A DNA stretch of 64,000 bases from Emticicia sp. BO119. Its GTDB lineage: Bacteria > Bacteroidota > Bacteroidia > Cytophagales > Spirosomataceae. The DNA is taken from assembly GCF_013912375.1 (NCBI RefSeq), contig NZ_JACETV010000009.1, positions 186,001-250,000 of the forward strand, read 5' to 3'. Made by a program: the position numbers and the translations under genes. Under the pieces are notes generated by a model. That model had not been told where the DNA came from, searched no databases, and was given only the letters and a program-made list of their open reading frames with translations. This document shows, one piece after another, positions 27,170 through 36,604 of this stretch. Position 1 is the stretch's first letter, and every line of letters starts with the position of its first letter.

Positions 27170-29467
27170 ATGCTTTTGCGAAAAATCCACTTCCTGTTAT
27201 CCGTTGCCCTATTAAGTGGCTGTCTCCCGGATGAGGGCGATGTTTCCGCCCGGTACAATGCTATTAATCAACGGGCGCATATTGAAAATATGGCCGGAAG
27301 TCTGGCAACCTCTGCTCAAAATCTGTCCGGCTATCTGGTCGCTTCCCAAATGAAACGCAAAACCCCTTTGCAGGATGATGGTAAAATCCTCTCTGATAAG
27401 CCCACAGATTTTACTGTTCAGAACAATCCTAAACCTGTTCCACCCACGGGCATTCATGTCAGTTCCTGTGGGAAATATGGAGCAATTGCCTACTTCACGC
27501 AAACACCTGCCGGAGTTGCCAGCCTGAAACAACAGGGAAATACAATGGCGGCTTCTTTAGCTCTTAAATTTGGAAATGATGCTGTCGGCATGAAAAACGC
27601 TAATAATGTTCAATTACCTAAAAAGGGAATAGAATTGGGTTGTGCTGCTGGAGATGATATTGTGGAGGGTTCACCCATCTTTGTAGCAGGTTTTCTCGCA
27701 CCTGACGGCTTGGGTGGCTTGCCTGATCCAAAGAAAACTACCCAGCCGACTTTCAAAAGGGATATAACGCTACCTTGTCCCACCGGAACTGATGGAGTAA
27801 TCAAACGTGAACAAATCTGCCAACTCAAATTTGCTGATAATGAAACCACCAAAGAAACAGGCACTATCAAGATTGGCAATGTAACCAATGAAATTCAACG
27901 ACTGAATAAATCCTGGGAATGTACGCCTAATTTGGCAACGACATTGCCCCCTGCTACTTCACAGGAAATCAACACGTATTGTCGTGATCCCAGCCAGGAC
28001 ATCGCCAAACCCGCCGATGATGTAATCGAACTGCAAGTTTCCAGTTTAAAGCAGGAACTGGAAAACAATGGGCCGGGGTATTATACTTTCTTCTGCCGAA
28101 AAAATAAGGATGGCTCCAATACCTGTGATGCTGAACCCTATAATCCTGAACCCAAAACTTATCTCAAGTGTGATCAGGATACGCCACCCCCACGATTTAC
28201 CATTAATCCTTATTCACCCATGCAGTTAAACGCTAATGGTGATCTAATCGGCAACGCCACAGAAAACAGAGATTGCGGGAAGGGCTGGTATGGAAAACTG
28301 ACAGCCCGGTATCTGACCAGACGTTGCCAGTTGATAAAAGTCGTTGATGGAGTCAGTCAGGTAGTGTCCACCCCTCAAACCATCTACCGGGTGGGTTATG
28401 CCGCCGCTCAATGCGAACGGGATCTGAATACAACTGTCGTTTGTCCGGCCATTGCCGGGTCTAACCCTAATAATCGACTTCCCATTGTCCGCCATGTCAC
28501 TATGAACATTCCAGTCGCTCTGGAATGGAGCATGAGCAAGCCTTCACCTAATGCCTGGGACACGAGCAGAATGTCAACCAATGACAGTCGCCTGGAAATC
28601 TGGCAGACGGCCGATGAGAGAGGCTATGTTGTACCTGATATTTCAGCAGCGACTCTGGATGCCGCACCCAATGACCTGATTTGGTCAGAGCTTCTGGTAG
28701 ATGCCATGCGCAAACGCAATCCTGCTTCTGTTTCTGATCCGATTATCTCCTGTAATAACGCTGGTGATCCTTGTGGGACTGGTGGAAACAGTAATGGTAT
28801 TGAGATTTGGGTGGATACAGGTGCGCTACAAAATGGTAATTATGGTGGAGCTATTCAAAGCCTTCCCAGATTATATTGTTCAACAGTGCCGGATAATGAA
28901 GAAGACGCAAATCCTGTTTGTAATCCGATAATGGGTCGTAATCAGCCTATGTGCGCAGGGGAATGTACACGGAAGTTGGGTGCTTCTGACATAGATGTCA
29001 GAGGACAATATTTTGAAGAATTACTTACAGATTATTTAAGTAAAGTCGATCATCCTCTGCCACCGGATAACTCCATCACAAGGTTGAATCCTTCAACTTC
29101 ATTACCTTTATTCAATGACCCTACCGTATTATGTGAGTTGGCTTCATCACAGGCAAAGCGCCTGATCATCTTTGGCATTTTTGATGAGACACAGGATTTT
29201 GACAAGCCTGCTGGATGCCCGGCATTAGGTGGTGAAGCCTATAATTCTGTTAGAGACATGATGGATGCCGCGGTCGATAAATACAGATCAGGCGGAGGCG
29301 ATTTACTGATTTTCGCCAACCATATTACTTTAGGTAATGAGGGCAAGCCAGTATATCATCTTTTAAATCCAAACGATCTGACAGACGGAGGATTGGTCAG
29401 TACAACCTTAGCAAACTGGCTGATAAGCCCAATCCCAAAACCAAATCCATGTGCCAATGTTAATTAA
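27170..29467 (+). CDS. Large Cys-rich lipoprotein of unknown function
   Basis: About 765 aa from the ATG at 27170, chosen because it gives a short lipoprotein signal with lipobox LLSGC (Cys about residue 18). A TAAGG lies at 27156-27160 as a possible ribosome site. About two dozen cysteines are spread over the mature protein, suggesting many disulfides. Features include GIHVSSCGKYGAIAYF, several CDxD/CGKGW-like loops and a C-terminal segment with AKRLIIFGIFDETQDF and GGGDLLIFANHI. I recognise no family. Higher G+C and Shine-Dalgarno use suggest a non-Bacteroidota origin. A cell-surface or conjugation-tip role is conceivable but unproven. Confidence 0.75.
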   Translation: MLLRKIHFLLSVALLSGCLPDEGDVSARYNAINQRAHIENMAGSLATSAQNLSGYLVASQMKRKTPLQDDGKILSDKPTDFTVQNNPKPVPPTGIHVSSCGKYGAIAYFTQTPAGVASLKQQGNTMAASLALKFGNDAVGMKNANNVQLPKKGIELGCAAGDDIVEGSPIFVAGFLAPDGLGGLPDPKKTTQPTFKRDITLPCPTGTDGVIKREQICQLKFADNETTKETGTIKIGNVTNEIQRLNKSWECTPNLATTLPPATSQEINTYCRDPSQDIAKPADDVIELQVSSLKQELENNGPGYYTFFCRKNKDGSNTCDAEPYNPEPKTYLKCDQDTPPPRFTINPYSPMQLNANGDLIGNATENRDCGKGWYGKLTARYLTRRCQLIKVVDGVSQVVSTPQTIYRVGYAAAQCERDLNTTVVCPAIAGSNPNNRLPIVRHVTMNIPVALEWSMSKPSPNAWDTSRMSTNDSRLEIWQTADERGYVVPDISAATLDAAPNDLIWSELLVDAMRKRNPASVSDPIISCNNAGDPCGTGGNSNGIEIWVDTGALQNGNYGGAIQSLPRLYCSTVPDNEEDANPVCNPIMGRNQPMCAGECTRKLGASDIDVRGQYFEELLTDYLSKVDHPLPPDNSITRLNPSTSLPLFNDPTVLCELASSQAKRLIIFGIFDETQDFDKPAGCPALGGEAYNSVRDMMDAAVDKYRSGGGDLLIFANHITLGNEGKPVYHLLNPNDLTDGGLVSTTLANWLISPIPKPNPCANVN

Positions 29468-29473
29468 TGCACT

Positions 29474-30148
29474 TTACAAAGGCGATACAGACTGCGAGGT
29501 TGCATTTACATCCAGGCGGTTCATGCTTGAATAGATGGCTGTACTCTTTGTGCTGGCACAGTTGTCAAGATATTTTTTATAAACTTCATCATTGGCAAAT
29601 CGGGAACCCATAATACGAATGCCAGAGGCTTCTTTCACAAAGACGTTGATTTGCTTGATAACCTTGACTACTTTTCTCTTATTTTCTTCGTCTGTTTCTG
29701 TGATAGTTTTGAAGTAGCCGCCTTTATCAGCAGGCTCATAAGAGAGAATGGGTTCATCGATTTTTTGTGAACGGACGTAATATTCGCCATTTTTAACAGA
29801 GTTAGTGCCTACGCCCATATTCTCTCTGTTATATTTTACATTAAACTTGATGTTATCATAACCTGACACACCTGTAGAAACCTTGTCGCTATTCTTGCTG
29901 TTTACACGTGAACCAAGTCCATAATACACATTACCGGCATCGTCTGAGATACCGTTGTCTGTGAAGGCAGAATTTCCTATATCTGCGATAATGTCTAATT
30001 TAGAGGCAACGCTGTCAATTTTATATTCGGCTGGCTTCGTTCCGCCACCGGAGGGATTAATCGGGTCACCTTTATCACATGAGGCAAGACCGAATGTCAT
30101 TGCACCGAATAATGTAACTAAGCCCTGACGAAAACTAAACTGTGCCAT
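29474..30148 (-). CDS. Small lipoprotein of unknown function
   Basis: 224 aa from ATG 30148. This start is supported by a strong GGGAGG ribosome site just upstream (minus strand, about 30151-30156) and a lipobox signal (MAQFSFRQG...FGLASC). The mature part is polar and charged, with SVASKLDIIADIGNSAF and many Asn/Asp. It is convergent with the large Cys-rich lipoprotein, with 6 bases between the stops. No family is recognised. The two lipoproteins may form a functional pair of the mobile segment. Confidence 0.7.
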   Translation of the reverse strand: MAQFSFRQGLVTLFGAMTFGLASCDKGDPINPSGGGTKPAEYKIDSVASKLDIIADIGNSAFTDNGISDDAGNVYYGLGSRVNSKNSDKVSTGVSGYDNIKFNVKYNRENMGVGTNSVKNGEYYVRSQKIDEPILSYEPADKGGYFKTITETDEENKRKVVKVIKQINVFVKEASGIRIMGSRFANDEVYKKYLDNCASTKSTAIYSSMNRLDVNATSQSVSPL

Positions 30149-30568
30149 CACGTTCCTCCCTGTGTTGACCCGTAGAGTATAGCAGAAAATATCCTCCTTC
30201 TCAAAAGATTTTGAAATTAGTTGCACAAGGTATATCATGACGGTATTAAGTGTTTGTTTTGAAACAAATTAATATTCATTAAATTAAACCACTGATTTAC
30301 AGCTATTTCTCCTTTGACCTTCTGAGCATGGATTCCGGCCTGTGGAGTGATTCGCTTTACCCTGCAATTTAGGAACTTATACCTTTGCTGCTTTTCGGAG
30401 CCGATATAGAAAATGTATAGTCAGCACTATATATTTTGTATAGTGATCACGCCGATACAGATCATCCTGGCTTGTTCATGTTTGACCGTACTTAATCAAC
30501 ACACTTTTTGAAATCTATGCGCATTGATTGAACTATCATTTCTCCTGTCAATTATTACAGGAGAGAAT
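30149..30568. promoter_or_regulatory. Divergent regulatory gap with two hairpins
   Basis: This gap separates the small lipoprotein from the DUF2958 gene. It holds a hairpin with arms CACTATA (30425-30431) and TATAGTG (30439-30445), and a second one over the DUF2958 ribosome site, listed separately. No additional ORF or tRNA is apparent. Confidence 0.45.
30541..30564 (+). promoter_or_regulatory. Hairpin sequestering the DUF2958 ribosome binding site
   Basis: TCTCCTGT (30541-30548) and ACAGGAGA (30557-30564) are perfect 8-base arms around an 8-base loop. The 3' arm is the Shine-Dalgarno sequence (AGGAGA) placed four bases before the ATG at 30569. In mRNA the hairpin would mask it. Confidence 0.6.
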
Positions 30569-30970
30569 ATGCACCTTTTGACTGAAAAACAGCTTCAAGA
30601 ACTAACGAAAAACGGCTTGCCTAAAAACCGGAGCAAAGACCATTTTCCAGTCGCTAAACTATTTACTCCTGATGCGGGGGCAACGTGGCTCTTAACAGAG
30701 CTGGACAATGAAGACCCGACTATTGCATTTGGTCTTTATGATTTAGGCCTTGGTTTCCCTGAACTCGGATATGTCTCTCTGGAAGAATTAAAAGAGGCTC
30801 GCGGCCCATTAGGATTACCTATTGAGCAAGATAAGTATTTTGAAGCGGAGTTCCCATTAAGCGTTTATGCCGAAGCAGCACGAAAGATGCGGCAATTTAC
30901 AGAGAATACTAGTCTATTGGAACAATTAGCCCATTCACTGAAAATTAAAAGGAAGCCAAAGCCTTTATAG
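30569..30970 (+). CDS. DUF2958 domain protein
   Basis: 133 aa from ATG 30569. The DUF2958 core is clear: MHLLTEKQLQELTKNGLP, PVAKLFTPDAGATWLLTELD, AFGLYDLGLGFPELGYVSL (about residues 1-75). The family is carried by conjugative elements and plasmids, often with anti-restriction genes; its function is unknown. The start is fixed by a Shine-Dalgarno AGGAGA inside a hairpin. A methylase fragment follows on the same strand. Confidence 0.82.
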   Translation: MHLLTEKQLQELTKNGLPKNRSKDHFPVAKLFTPDAGATWLLTELDNEDPTIAFGLYDLGLGFPELGYVSLEELKEARGPLGLPIEQDKYFEAEFPLSVYAEAARKMRQFTENTSLLEQLAHSLKIKRKPKPL

Positions 30971-31026
30971 AATGAGGGTTCTTATTATTCCCAAGTCTTC
31001 TCAAATTATTCTACAGGAGTTAACCC

Positions 31027-31411
31027 ATTCTCAAAACATATTTTATTTCTAAAGACAAGCGTTTTTCTCTCTTGTATGGAGATTCAATGGCTGTTTTGCC
31101 ACTAATAAATACTGAATTTGACATGGTGTTTGCTGATCCGCCTTATTTTCTTTCAAATGATGGTCATTCCATCCACAATGGGCAAATTGTATCCGTCAAC
31201 AAAGGTAAATGGGATAAGCTGACTGACTTTGATTCTGTCTATGCGTTTAATAAACAATGGATTGCTCTTGTCCGTAAGAAGATCAAAGTCAATGCCGCCC
31301 TTTGGATAAGCGGAACCATTCACAATATCTTTTCCATTGGTCAGGCATTAACTGAATTGGATTTCAGGATTTTGAACATCATCTTCTGGAAGAAAAGCAA
31401 TCCACCGCCTA
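31027..31411 (+). pseudogene. DNA adenine/cytosine methylase, 3'-truncated
   Basis: The frame encodes RFSLLYGDSMAVL and the methylase catalytic motif VFADPPYFLSNDG, then KWDKLTDFDSVYAFNKQW and ILNIIFWKKSNPPPK. The homology stops there. The following bases, read on the other strand, belong to a sterol desaturase, so the 3' half with the cofactor motif is missing. No ATG is available: a ribosome site CAGGAG (31014-31019) is followed by an ATT at 31027 as the best start, otherwise TTG 31072. It is related in type to the orphan methylases of conjugative elements. Confidence 0.75.
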
Positions 31412-31915
31412 AAGTTCAAAACCAAGATGTCCGTAAACATTATATAGAAGGCTGGCTATAAAGAAAACCACCAGATGATAATCATGCAGGGGAATGACAA
31501 ATAATAATAAAACAAAAATACCTAATTCAACAATTGCCTCCAACGGATGAAAAGCATACGCAGCCAAAGGACTTGGGTTAGTAGATTTATGATGCATCAA
31601 TCGGTGCATCCAATAAAAATAAGTATCATGAATTATCATCATTAAAATGAAAGCGAAATAAAAATAAGATTTACTATACTGGTTAATTTCAGAATAATAA
31701 TAGGTATGAGGTCTTATAGCGTCATTCAGCAACATAATCACAGGTGGAAGTGTAAATATCATAATCGATAGAATAGAAAACCTCTCTCTGGTAGTCTTTT
31801 AATGCCGGAAATCTGAGTTGTATTTTCCTAAACGAAATACGTTTTTTAAGCAAAATATAGAAAACAAGAAATGCAATACCGGCAATGATACTATAATTTC
31901 GGACATTTTCAATTA
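31411..31915 (-). pseudogene. Sterol desaturase/fatty acid hydroxylase family, decayed
   Basis: Minus-strand translation gives ENVRNYSIIAGIAFLVFYILLKK near 31890, LRFPALKDYQREVFYS, then after a one-base frame shift near 31768 SIMIFTLPPVIM and HDTYFYWMHRLMHHKSTNPSPLAAYAFHPLEAIVE. The second His box (LFKYFHLVHH-like) is missing, as if deleted in frame between two HH repeats. The C-terminus ends at YNVYGHLGFEL, where the methylase fragment begins. Frame shift, internal deletion and truncation together make it nonfunctional. Confidence 0.75.
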
Positions 31916-32163
31916 ATATATAGATAAATAAAATGTAGTGGGCTTGCGATTAAACAATATAAAGAAGATGCGTTAGTAACTGAATTGGATAATGGTTTTA
32001 ATAAAGTTCGTTGTATCAGGGAAGATCATATAACACCCTTCAAGACAATACAGAATTTTCTTTTTTGTAGTTTTAAAAGTCAAAATAGTTAAACACAATG
32101 AAAAAACTTTTACTACCGCTAAGCATTTCATACTTATCTCATTTACAATTGCAGATTAAAAGT

Positions 32164-34557
32164 CTAAAACTTATAACTATATCCGACTCTAATGACCTGT
32201 GTTTCGTAGTAGTCCTTACTTACATATCTGAATCCATCACCGAAAATCTCTTTCTTCACAACCATCATGTTCAGCAAATCAGTGGCATTCAAAAATATTT
32301 CCCCTCTGGCAATAGTCTTTTTTATACCTGCGTCTATAGAAAAACGTGCGCCAATTTTACCCTGGGGAATTATATCTGGTGCCAGATATATGGCTACAAA
32401 CTGAGCATCTATCTTTTTAGGTAAGTGTATCGAGCCGCTTAATTTTACATTACCTGATACTACTTCTTGCTTCTCTGCCGAAAACGTATGCGGCGTAGGA
32501 TATTTGTTTTGAACTGAGAAAGCATCAATAATATTCTTATAAATATTAGTATTTAGATTAAAGGTGACGAAATGACCTACTTCTTGCGAAAGCAATAATT
32601 CAATTCCTGTATTATAACTACGTTTGGCATTCTGGAAGATAGCGTAAATCAGATTACTACCAGATACAGTACTGGAAATACGAGTAATAGTGCCATCAGC
32701 AATACGATGATAAAACGCCGAATATAAGTAGCCTTTTGACCAACCTGTTTTGTAACCCAATTCTAACGAATTGGTAAATTGTGGACCAAGGGCAGGATTC
32801 CCGATTTTAATAATTTCTGCATCATCATATTTCGGGAAAATACGGATATCTACCTCATTCGGTCGGTCAACCCGACGGTTGTAGAAAAAGGATAGCTTAT
32901 TCTTGTCATTGATTTTATAAGCCAGACGCACATTCGGGAAAGGTTGCGTATAATTGTAACCATCACTTTTGTAGGTGTTATGATTGGGATTTACTTCATA
33001 ACGGACGCCTACATACTCAAGACGTAGCCCGGCTTCTACTTCATATTTCAGATTTTCAAATACATAAGTTCCATAAAGTGCAGGAATGATTTCTTTGTAA
33101 GTAGCAGCTCCTCCGGCGTTGACATCCAATGGTGAATTAAGACCAGGAATAAACAGCATATTGGTTGGAATTACTCTGTGTCTGAACTTTAATCCGGTTT
33201 CAAAACGTCCATATTTTAATGGACGAATATAATCAACATTCAAATCACCTACGTGTTCGTCTGAAATCAGTTTGAAGGCATCCAGACCTGCATAGGTAAG
33301 CATGATATTCGTAAAGAAATATTTCTCATCTTCGCGATGGAATGTATAATTAAAGCCGATATTTAGTAGGTGACCTGCTTCCTTGAATTTGTGCTGATAA
33401 GCTGTCGATGCCATTACCGTTGTTTTCAACTCATCTTCCAGAAACTGCCATAGGCGGCGTCTTTCGGTCAAATCGGCATTGAAAAAGGGTTCATCACCAT
33501 TATCCAGTATCTTTTCACTACTGAAGAAACCTGAAACCGTTAAGAGGTTGCTATTATTAATGTTCCAGTCGATACCTGCTTTCGCTGTTGGCAGGCTCGT
33601 GCGACGGTTACGTTTGGTTTGTTGCCTTACTATGTCCCCATCGTTATAGAATCGGTCAACGAACTCATTTTTATTCAAGGTTTTAGTATATAGATAATCT
33701 CCCTGAAAAAAAGCATTGATTTTATTCCGGCGATAATTGAGCGAGAGAGAAGGGTTGATTTTAGGTGTTGCCTGATAATGGGAACGAATAGAAGGCAGAT
33801 TCTCCTGTTTTACCCATAAAGCACCCAATCCTCCAGCTAATCCTGCTTTGCCGTTAAAACCTTCCTGCTTATTGGCTTTATAAATAATATTGATGATTCC
33901 GGCATTTCCGTTAGCATCGTAACGGGCAGAAGGATTATTGATAATTTCGATTTTCTCAATGGCAGAAGCAGGAATATTATCTAAGCTTGTCTGACTGCCA
34001 AAGCCTGTCAGTGCAGTTTGCTTGCCATCCATTAGTACAGTTATCTTATCACTGCCCCGTAATTGTACCTTGCCATCCTGAATAGTTACACCGAGCAGGT
34101 TCTGCATGGCTTGTAGCACTGAACCGCCGCTCTGACTGATATTATCAGCTAAAGTAAAGGTCTTTTTATCCATTTTATTGCTGACTTCATCTTGCCTGGC
34201 AGTTACGGTTACTTCGCTTAGGAGTTCTATTTTTTCGACCAGGTCAATTGTGGCGACATCCAAAAAAGTGCTCAAATTGCCTACAAACAGCGGTTGCTTT
34301 TTGGTAGAATAACCTGTAAAGGAAAATTCCAGCAAATAATTCCCCGGTTTGATATTGCTTAGGGTAAATCGGCCCTCCTCATTTGTAATAGTTCCACTGA
34401 TAAAACTACTGTCCTTTTCATTTTTCAGTACCACATTTACATAGGGCAACGCCTCTTTTTTGCTTTGATCTTTTACATTACCTGAAATACTTACACCTGA
34501 AATTTGCGCAAGACTACTCAATGGAATCAGGAAAAGTAATAAAAATAGATTCTTCAT
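32164..34557 (-). CDS. TonB-dependent receptor-like outer membrane protein (OMP_b-brl_3)
   Basis: 797 aa: a signal peptide (LSSLAQ), a carboxypeptidase-regulatory-like domain (ISGNVKDQSKKEALPYVNVVLKN, about 22-110), a plug (GGSVLQAMQNLLGVTIQDGKVQLRGSDKITVLMDGKQT) and a C-terminal barrel ending in VGYSYKF. It would import or export a bulky ligand, perhaps a metal chelate, using TonB. It is followed upstream on the same strand by a sensor kinase and response regulator, so it may be a target of that system. Confidence 0.85.
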   Translation of the reverse strand: MKNLFLLLFLIPLSSLAQISGVSISGNVKDQSKKEALPYVNVVLKNEKDSSFISGTITNEEGRFTLSNIKPGNYLLEFSFTGYSTKKQPLFVGNLSTFLDVATIDLVEKIELLSEVTVTARQDEVSNKMDKKTFTLADNISQSGGSVLQAMQNLLGVTIQDGKVQLRGSDKITVLMDGKQTALTGFGSQTSLDNIPASAIEKIEIINNPSARYDANGNAGIINIIYKANKQEGFNGKAGLAGGLGALWVKQENLPSIRSHYQATPKINPSLSLNYRRNKINAFFQGDYLYTKTLNKNEFVDRFYNDGDIVRQQTKRNRRTSLPTAKAGIDWNINNSNLLTVSGFFSSEKILDNGDEPFFNADLTERRRLWQFLEDELKTTVMASTAYQHKFKEAGHLLNIGFNYTFHREDEKYFFTNIMLTYAGLDAFKLISDEHVGDLNVDYIRPLKYGRFETGLKFRHRVIPTNMLFIPGLNSPLDVNAGGAATYKEIIPALYGTYVFENLKYEVEAGLRLEYVGVRYEVNPNHNTYKSDGYNYTQPFPNVRLAYKINDKNKLSFFYNRRVDRPNEVDIRIFPKYDDAEIIKIGNPALGPQFTNSLELGYKTGWSKGYLYSAFYHRIADGTITRISSTVSGSNLIYAIFQNAKRSYNTGIELLLSQEVGHFVTFNLNTNIYKNIIDAFSVQNKYPTPHTFSAEKQEVVSGNVKLSGSIHLPKKIDAQFVAIYLAPDIIPQGKIGARFSIDAGIKKTIARGEIFLNATDLLNMMVVKKEIFGDGFRYVSKDYYETQVIRVGYSYKF

Positions 34558-34646
34558 TATATGTGTTGTAATTTTTGAATAATGCTCTTAATTGTGCACG
34601 ATAATAACACACAAATTAGCAACTCCATTTTGTAGAAATTTTGAAT

Positions 34647-35933
34647 TTATTGGAAAGTGATAGAAAAATGATGTTGATTATTGGTGAAAGTATAATTGAT
34701 TGTCCAGTTATACCGATTACAGATTTCTTTAACAATTGACAGGCCCAAACCGTTATTAGGTGACTGGGATGAGGCTGATATAAAGCGTTTAAATAATGTA
34801 TCTTTATTCAATGAGTTTGTGGCTGAATTATAGATGCTGAACACAGGCGCCTGATAGTTAATGCCAATCATCCCATTCTCAATGTTATGTTTGATCGCAT
34901 TGACCAGCAAATTGGTAAGCATAATTTCCAAAAGGTGTTTGTTCCCATTAATCATAATGGTTTCTTTGATGAGATTTTCAATGCTGACTTGCTTATTAGC
35001 TGCATAATCTGAAAGAATCTCTATATTTTCATTTAGTACCTTATTCAGATGAATAATTTGCTCGTCTGAATATTGATGGTTTTCAATTTTAGCCAGTAAT
35101 AAAAGGTTTTTATTGATACGTGATACTCTTGCCAGTGGAGTATTCAAAGTTGTAATTAACTCCAACTGCTTTTTATTTAGATTTTTGTCTTGTAGCAATA
35201 AATCTATCTTTGATTTTAATAGAGCTAATGGTGTTTGCAGCTCGTGTGAGGCGTTTTCAGTAAATTGCTTTTGCTGATTATAGACTGCAATGTTATTGTC
35301 TATCAGTTTTGTAAGCACCTGGTTTAGCTCTTCAAATTCTTCAATATCTGAAACAGCTAATTTTATGGGCTTCTGGCTATTCAAGTCAAAACTCTTAAGC
35401 TGATTCAATGTATTTTTAAAGGGCCGCCATATCTGCGTGGAAATTTTTCTATTGAGTAGAATAAATCCGATTACCAGTAAACTAAAAAACAAAATTGTGA
35501 CGACTGCTATGGCAATCACAGTTTCGTGGGTTTCTTCTACATTCGTTTCAACCAATAAATGGTAGGGTTTGCCCTGAATGTAAAAATAGGTAGAACGCCC
35601 TCTGAAACGTTCTCCAACCTCATTCGCATATTTATTCGGCCTAATGACTTCATAAACACTATCTTTCTTTACTTCAAATGGTTGAACCTGCCTGATTTTT
35701 ACCCCCGGCTGAATCTGACTCCAGACATTGATGGCCTCGGTTATTTGGTTACTACTAAGATTATTTTTTTTAAACCCATCTTTTATATGCCCTTCAACCG
35801 TTTTATTGTGAACATCAAGTTCATTTAACCATATCGTATCGACTACCCAATAGTAAGCCGGAATGCTCAGAATCAGTATTATCAGGGCATAAAGTGTAAA
35901 AGCGCGTAAGGGCTTGTTTAATAACTTACTCAT
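34647..35933 (-). CDS. Sensor histidine kinase
   Basis: 428 aa from ATG 35933, which overlaps the TGA of the response regulator gene as ATGA; the longer frame to 35984 lies inside the regulator gene and is unlikely. Two membrane helices (about 9-29 and 138-162) frame a periplasmic sensor domain of about 105 residues. The H-box is NASHELQTPLALLKSK; N-box LLVNAIKHN and G-box GLGLSIVKEI are present. The position in a copper island suggests it senses copper or envelope stress. Confidence 0.88.
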   Translation of the reverse strand: MSKLLNKPLRAFTLYALIILILSIPAYYWVVDTIWLNELDVHNKTVEGHIKDGFKKNNLSSNQITEAINVWSQIQPGVKIRQVQPFEVKKDSVYEVIRPNKYANEVGERFRGRSTYFYIQGKPYHLLVETNVEETHETVIAIAVVTILFFSLLVIGFILLNRKISTQIWRPFKNTLNQLKSFDLNSQKPIKLAVSDIEEFEELNQVLTKLIDNNIAVYNQQKQFTENASHELQTPLALLKSKIDLLLQDKNLNKKQLELITTLNTPLARVSRINKNLLLLAKIENHQYSDEQIIHLNKVLNENIEILSDYAANKQVSIENLIKETIMINGNKHLLEIMLTNLLVNAIKHNIENGMIGINYQAPVFSIYNSATNSLNKDTLFKRFISASSQSPNNGLGLSIVKEICNRYNWTINYTFTNNQHHFSITFQ

Positions 35934-36604
35934 AATTCCCATTTGTAACCAGAGCCGTATATGGTTTTCAAATAATTTCCACATCCCGCATCTGCAAGTT
36001 TTTTCTTTAGATTTTTAATATGTGCATAAATAAAATCATGGTTATCAAGCATATCAGCTATATCACCAGAAAGGTATTCTGCCAATGCACTTTTGGATAC
36101 CACCCGATTTTTGTTGCCAATAAAAAACAGTAAAAGGTCAAATTCTTTACGTGTTAGCGTTACAACCTCGTCATTGACTTTTACTGTCTTTGCTAATACG
36201 TCAATCTGCAATTCCTTCTGTTCAATAATGTTAGTATTATTGAATTGCTTGCGACGTATCAATGAATAGATACGGGCAGATAATTCAGGTAAATGAAAAG
36301 GTTTTGCAAGGTAATCATCCGCCCCTAATTTTAAGCCACTTACTTTATCTTCAATGGCATTTTTAGCCGAAATAATAATGATACCATCTTGTCTATTTTG
36401 TTCCTTAATTGCTTGAAGGAGTTGTAATCCATTGCCACCCGGTAGCATAAGGTCGAGTAATATGCAGTCATAGTGGTACAGATTTATTTTTTCGAGGGCT
36501 TGGGTATAAGTTGCCGCAAATTCGCAAAGATAGTTTTCTGTCTCCAGGTAATCGGCAATGTTTTGTGCCAGTTCTTTTTCGTCTTCTATAACCAGTATCT
36601 TCAT
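35930..36604 (-). CDS. OmpR-family response regulator
   Basis: 224 aa: receiver domain with DE near the start, phosphoacceptor Asp in CILLDLMLPGGNG (about residue 51) and Lys in DDYLAKPF; winged helix (about 125-222) with EVVTLTRKEFDLLLFFIGN and IKNLKKKLADAG...YGSGYKW. It forms a coupled pair with the kinase gene downstream. It is comparable to CusR/RprY-type regulators of Bacteroidota and is a candidate binder of the 16-bp motif found near the island's copper genes. Confidence 0.9.
   Translation of the reverse strand: MKILVIEDEKELAQNIADYLETENYLCEFAATYTQALEKINLYHYDCILLDLMLPGGNGLQLLQAIKEQNRQDGIIIISAKNAIEDKVSGLKLGADDYLAKPFHLPELSARIYSLIRRKQFNNTNIIEQKELQIDVLAKTVKVNDEVVTLTRKEFDLLLFFIGNKNRVVSKSALAEYLSGDIADMLDNHDFIYAHIKNLKKKLADAGCGNYLKTIYGSGYKWEL

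Noticed and set aside
31930-32095. A short open frame (about 50 codons, with QYKEDALVTELDNGFNKV)
   Set aside because: No start codon, no ribosome site and no recognised family; it may be the tail of a lost gene but cannot be supported.
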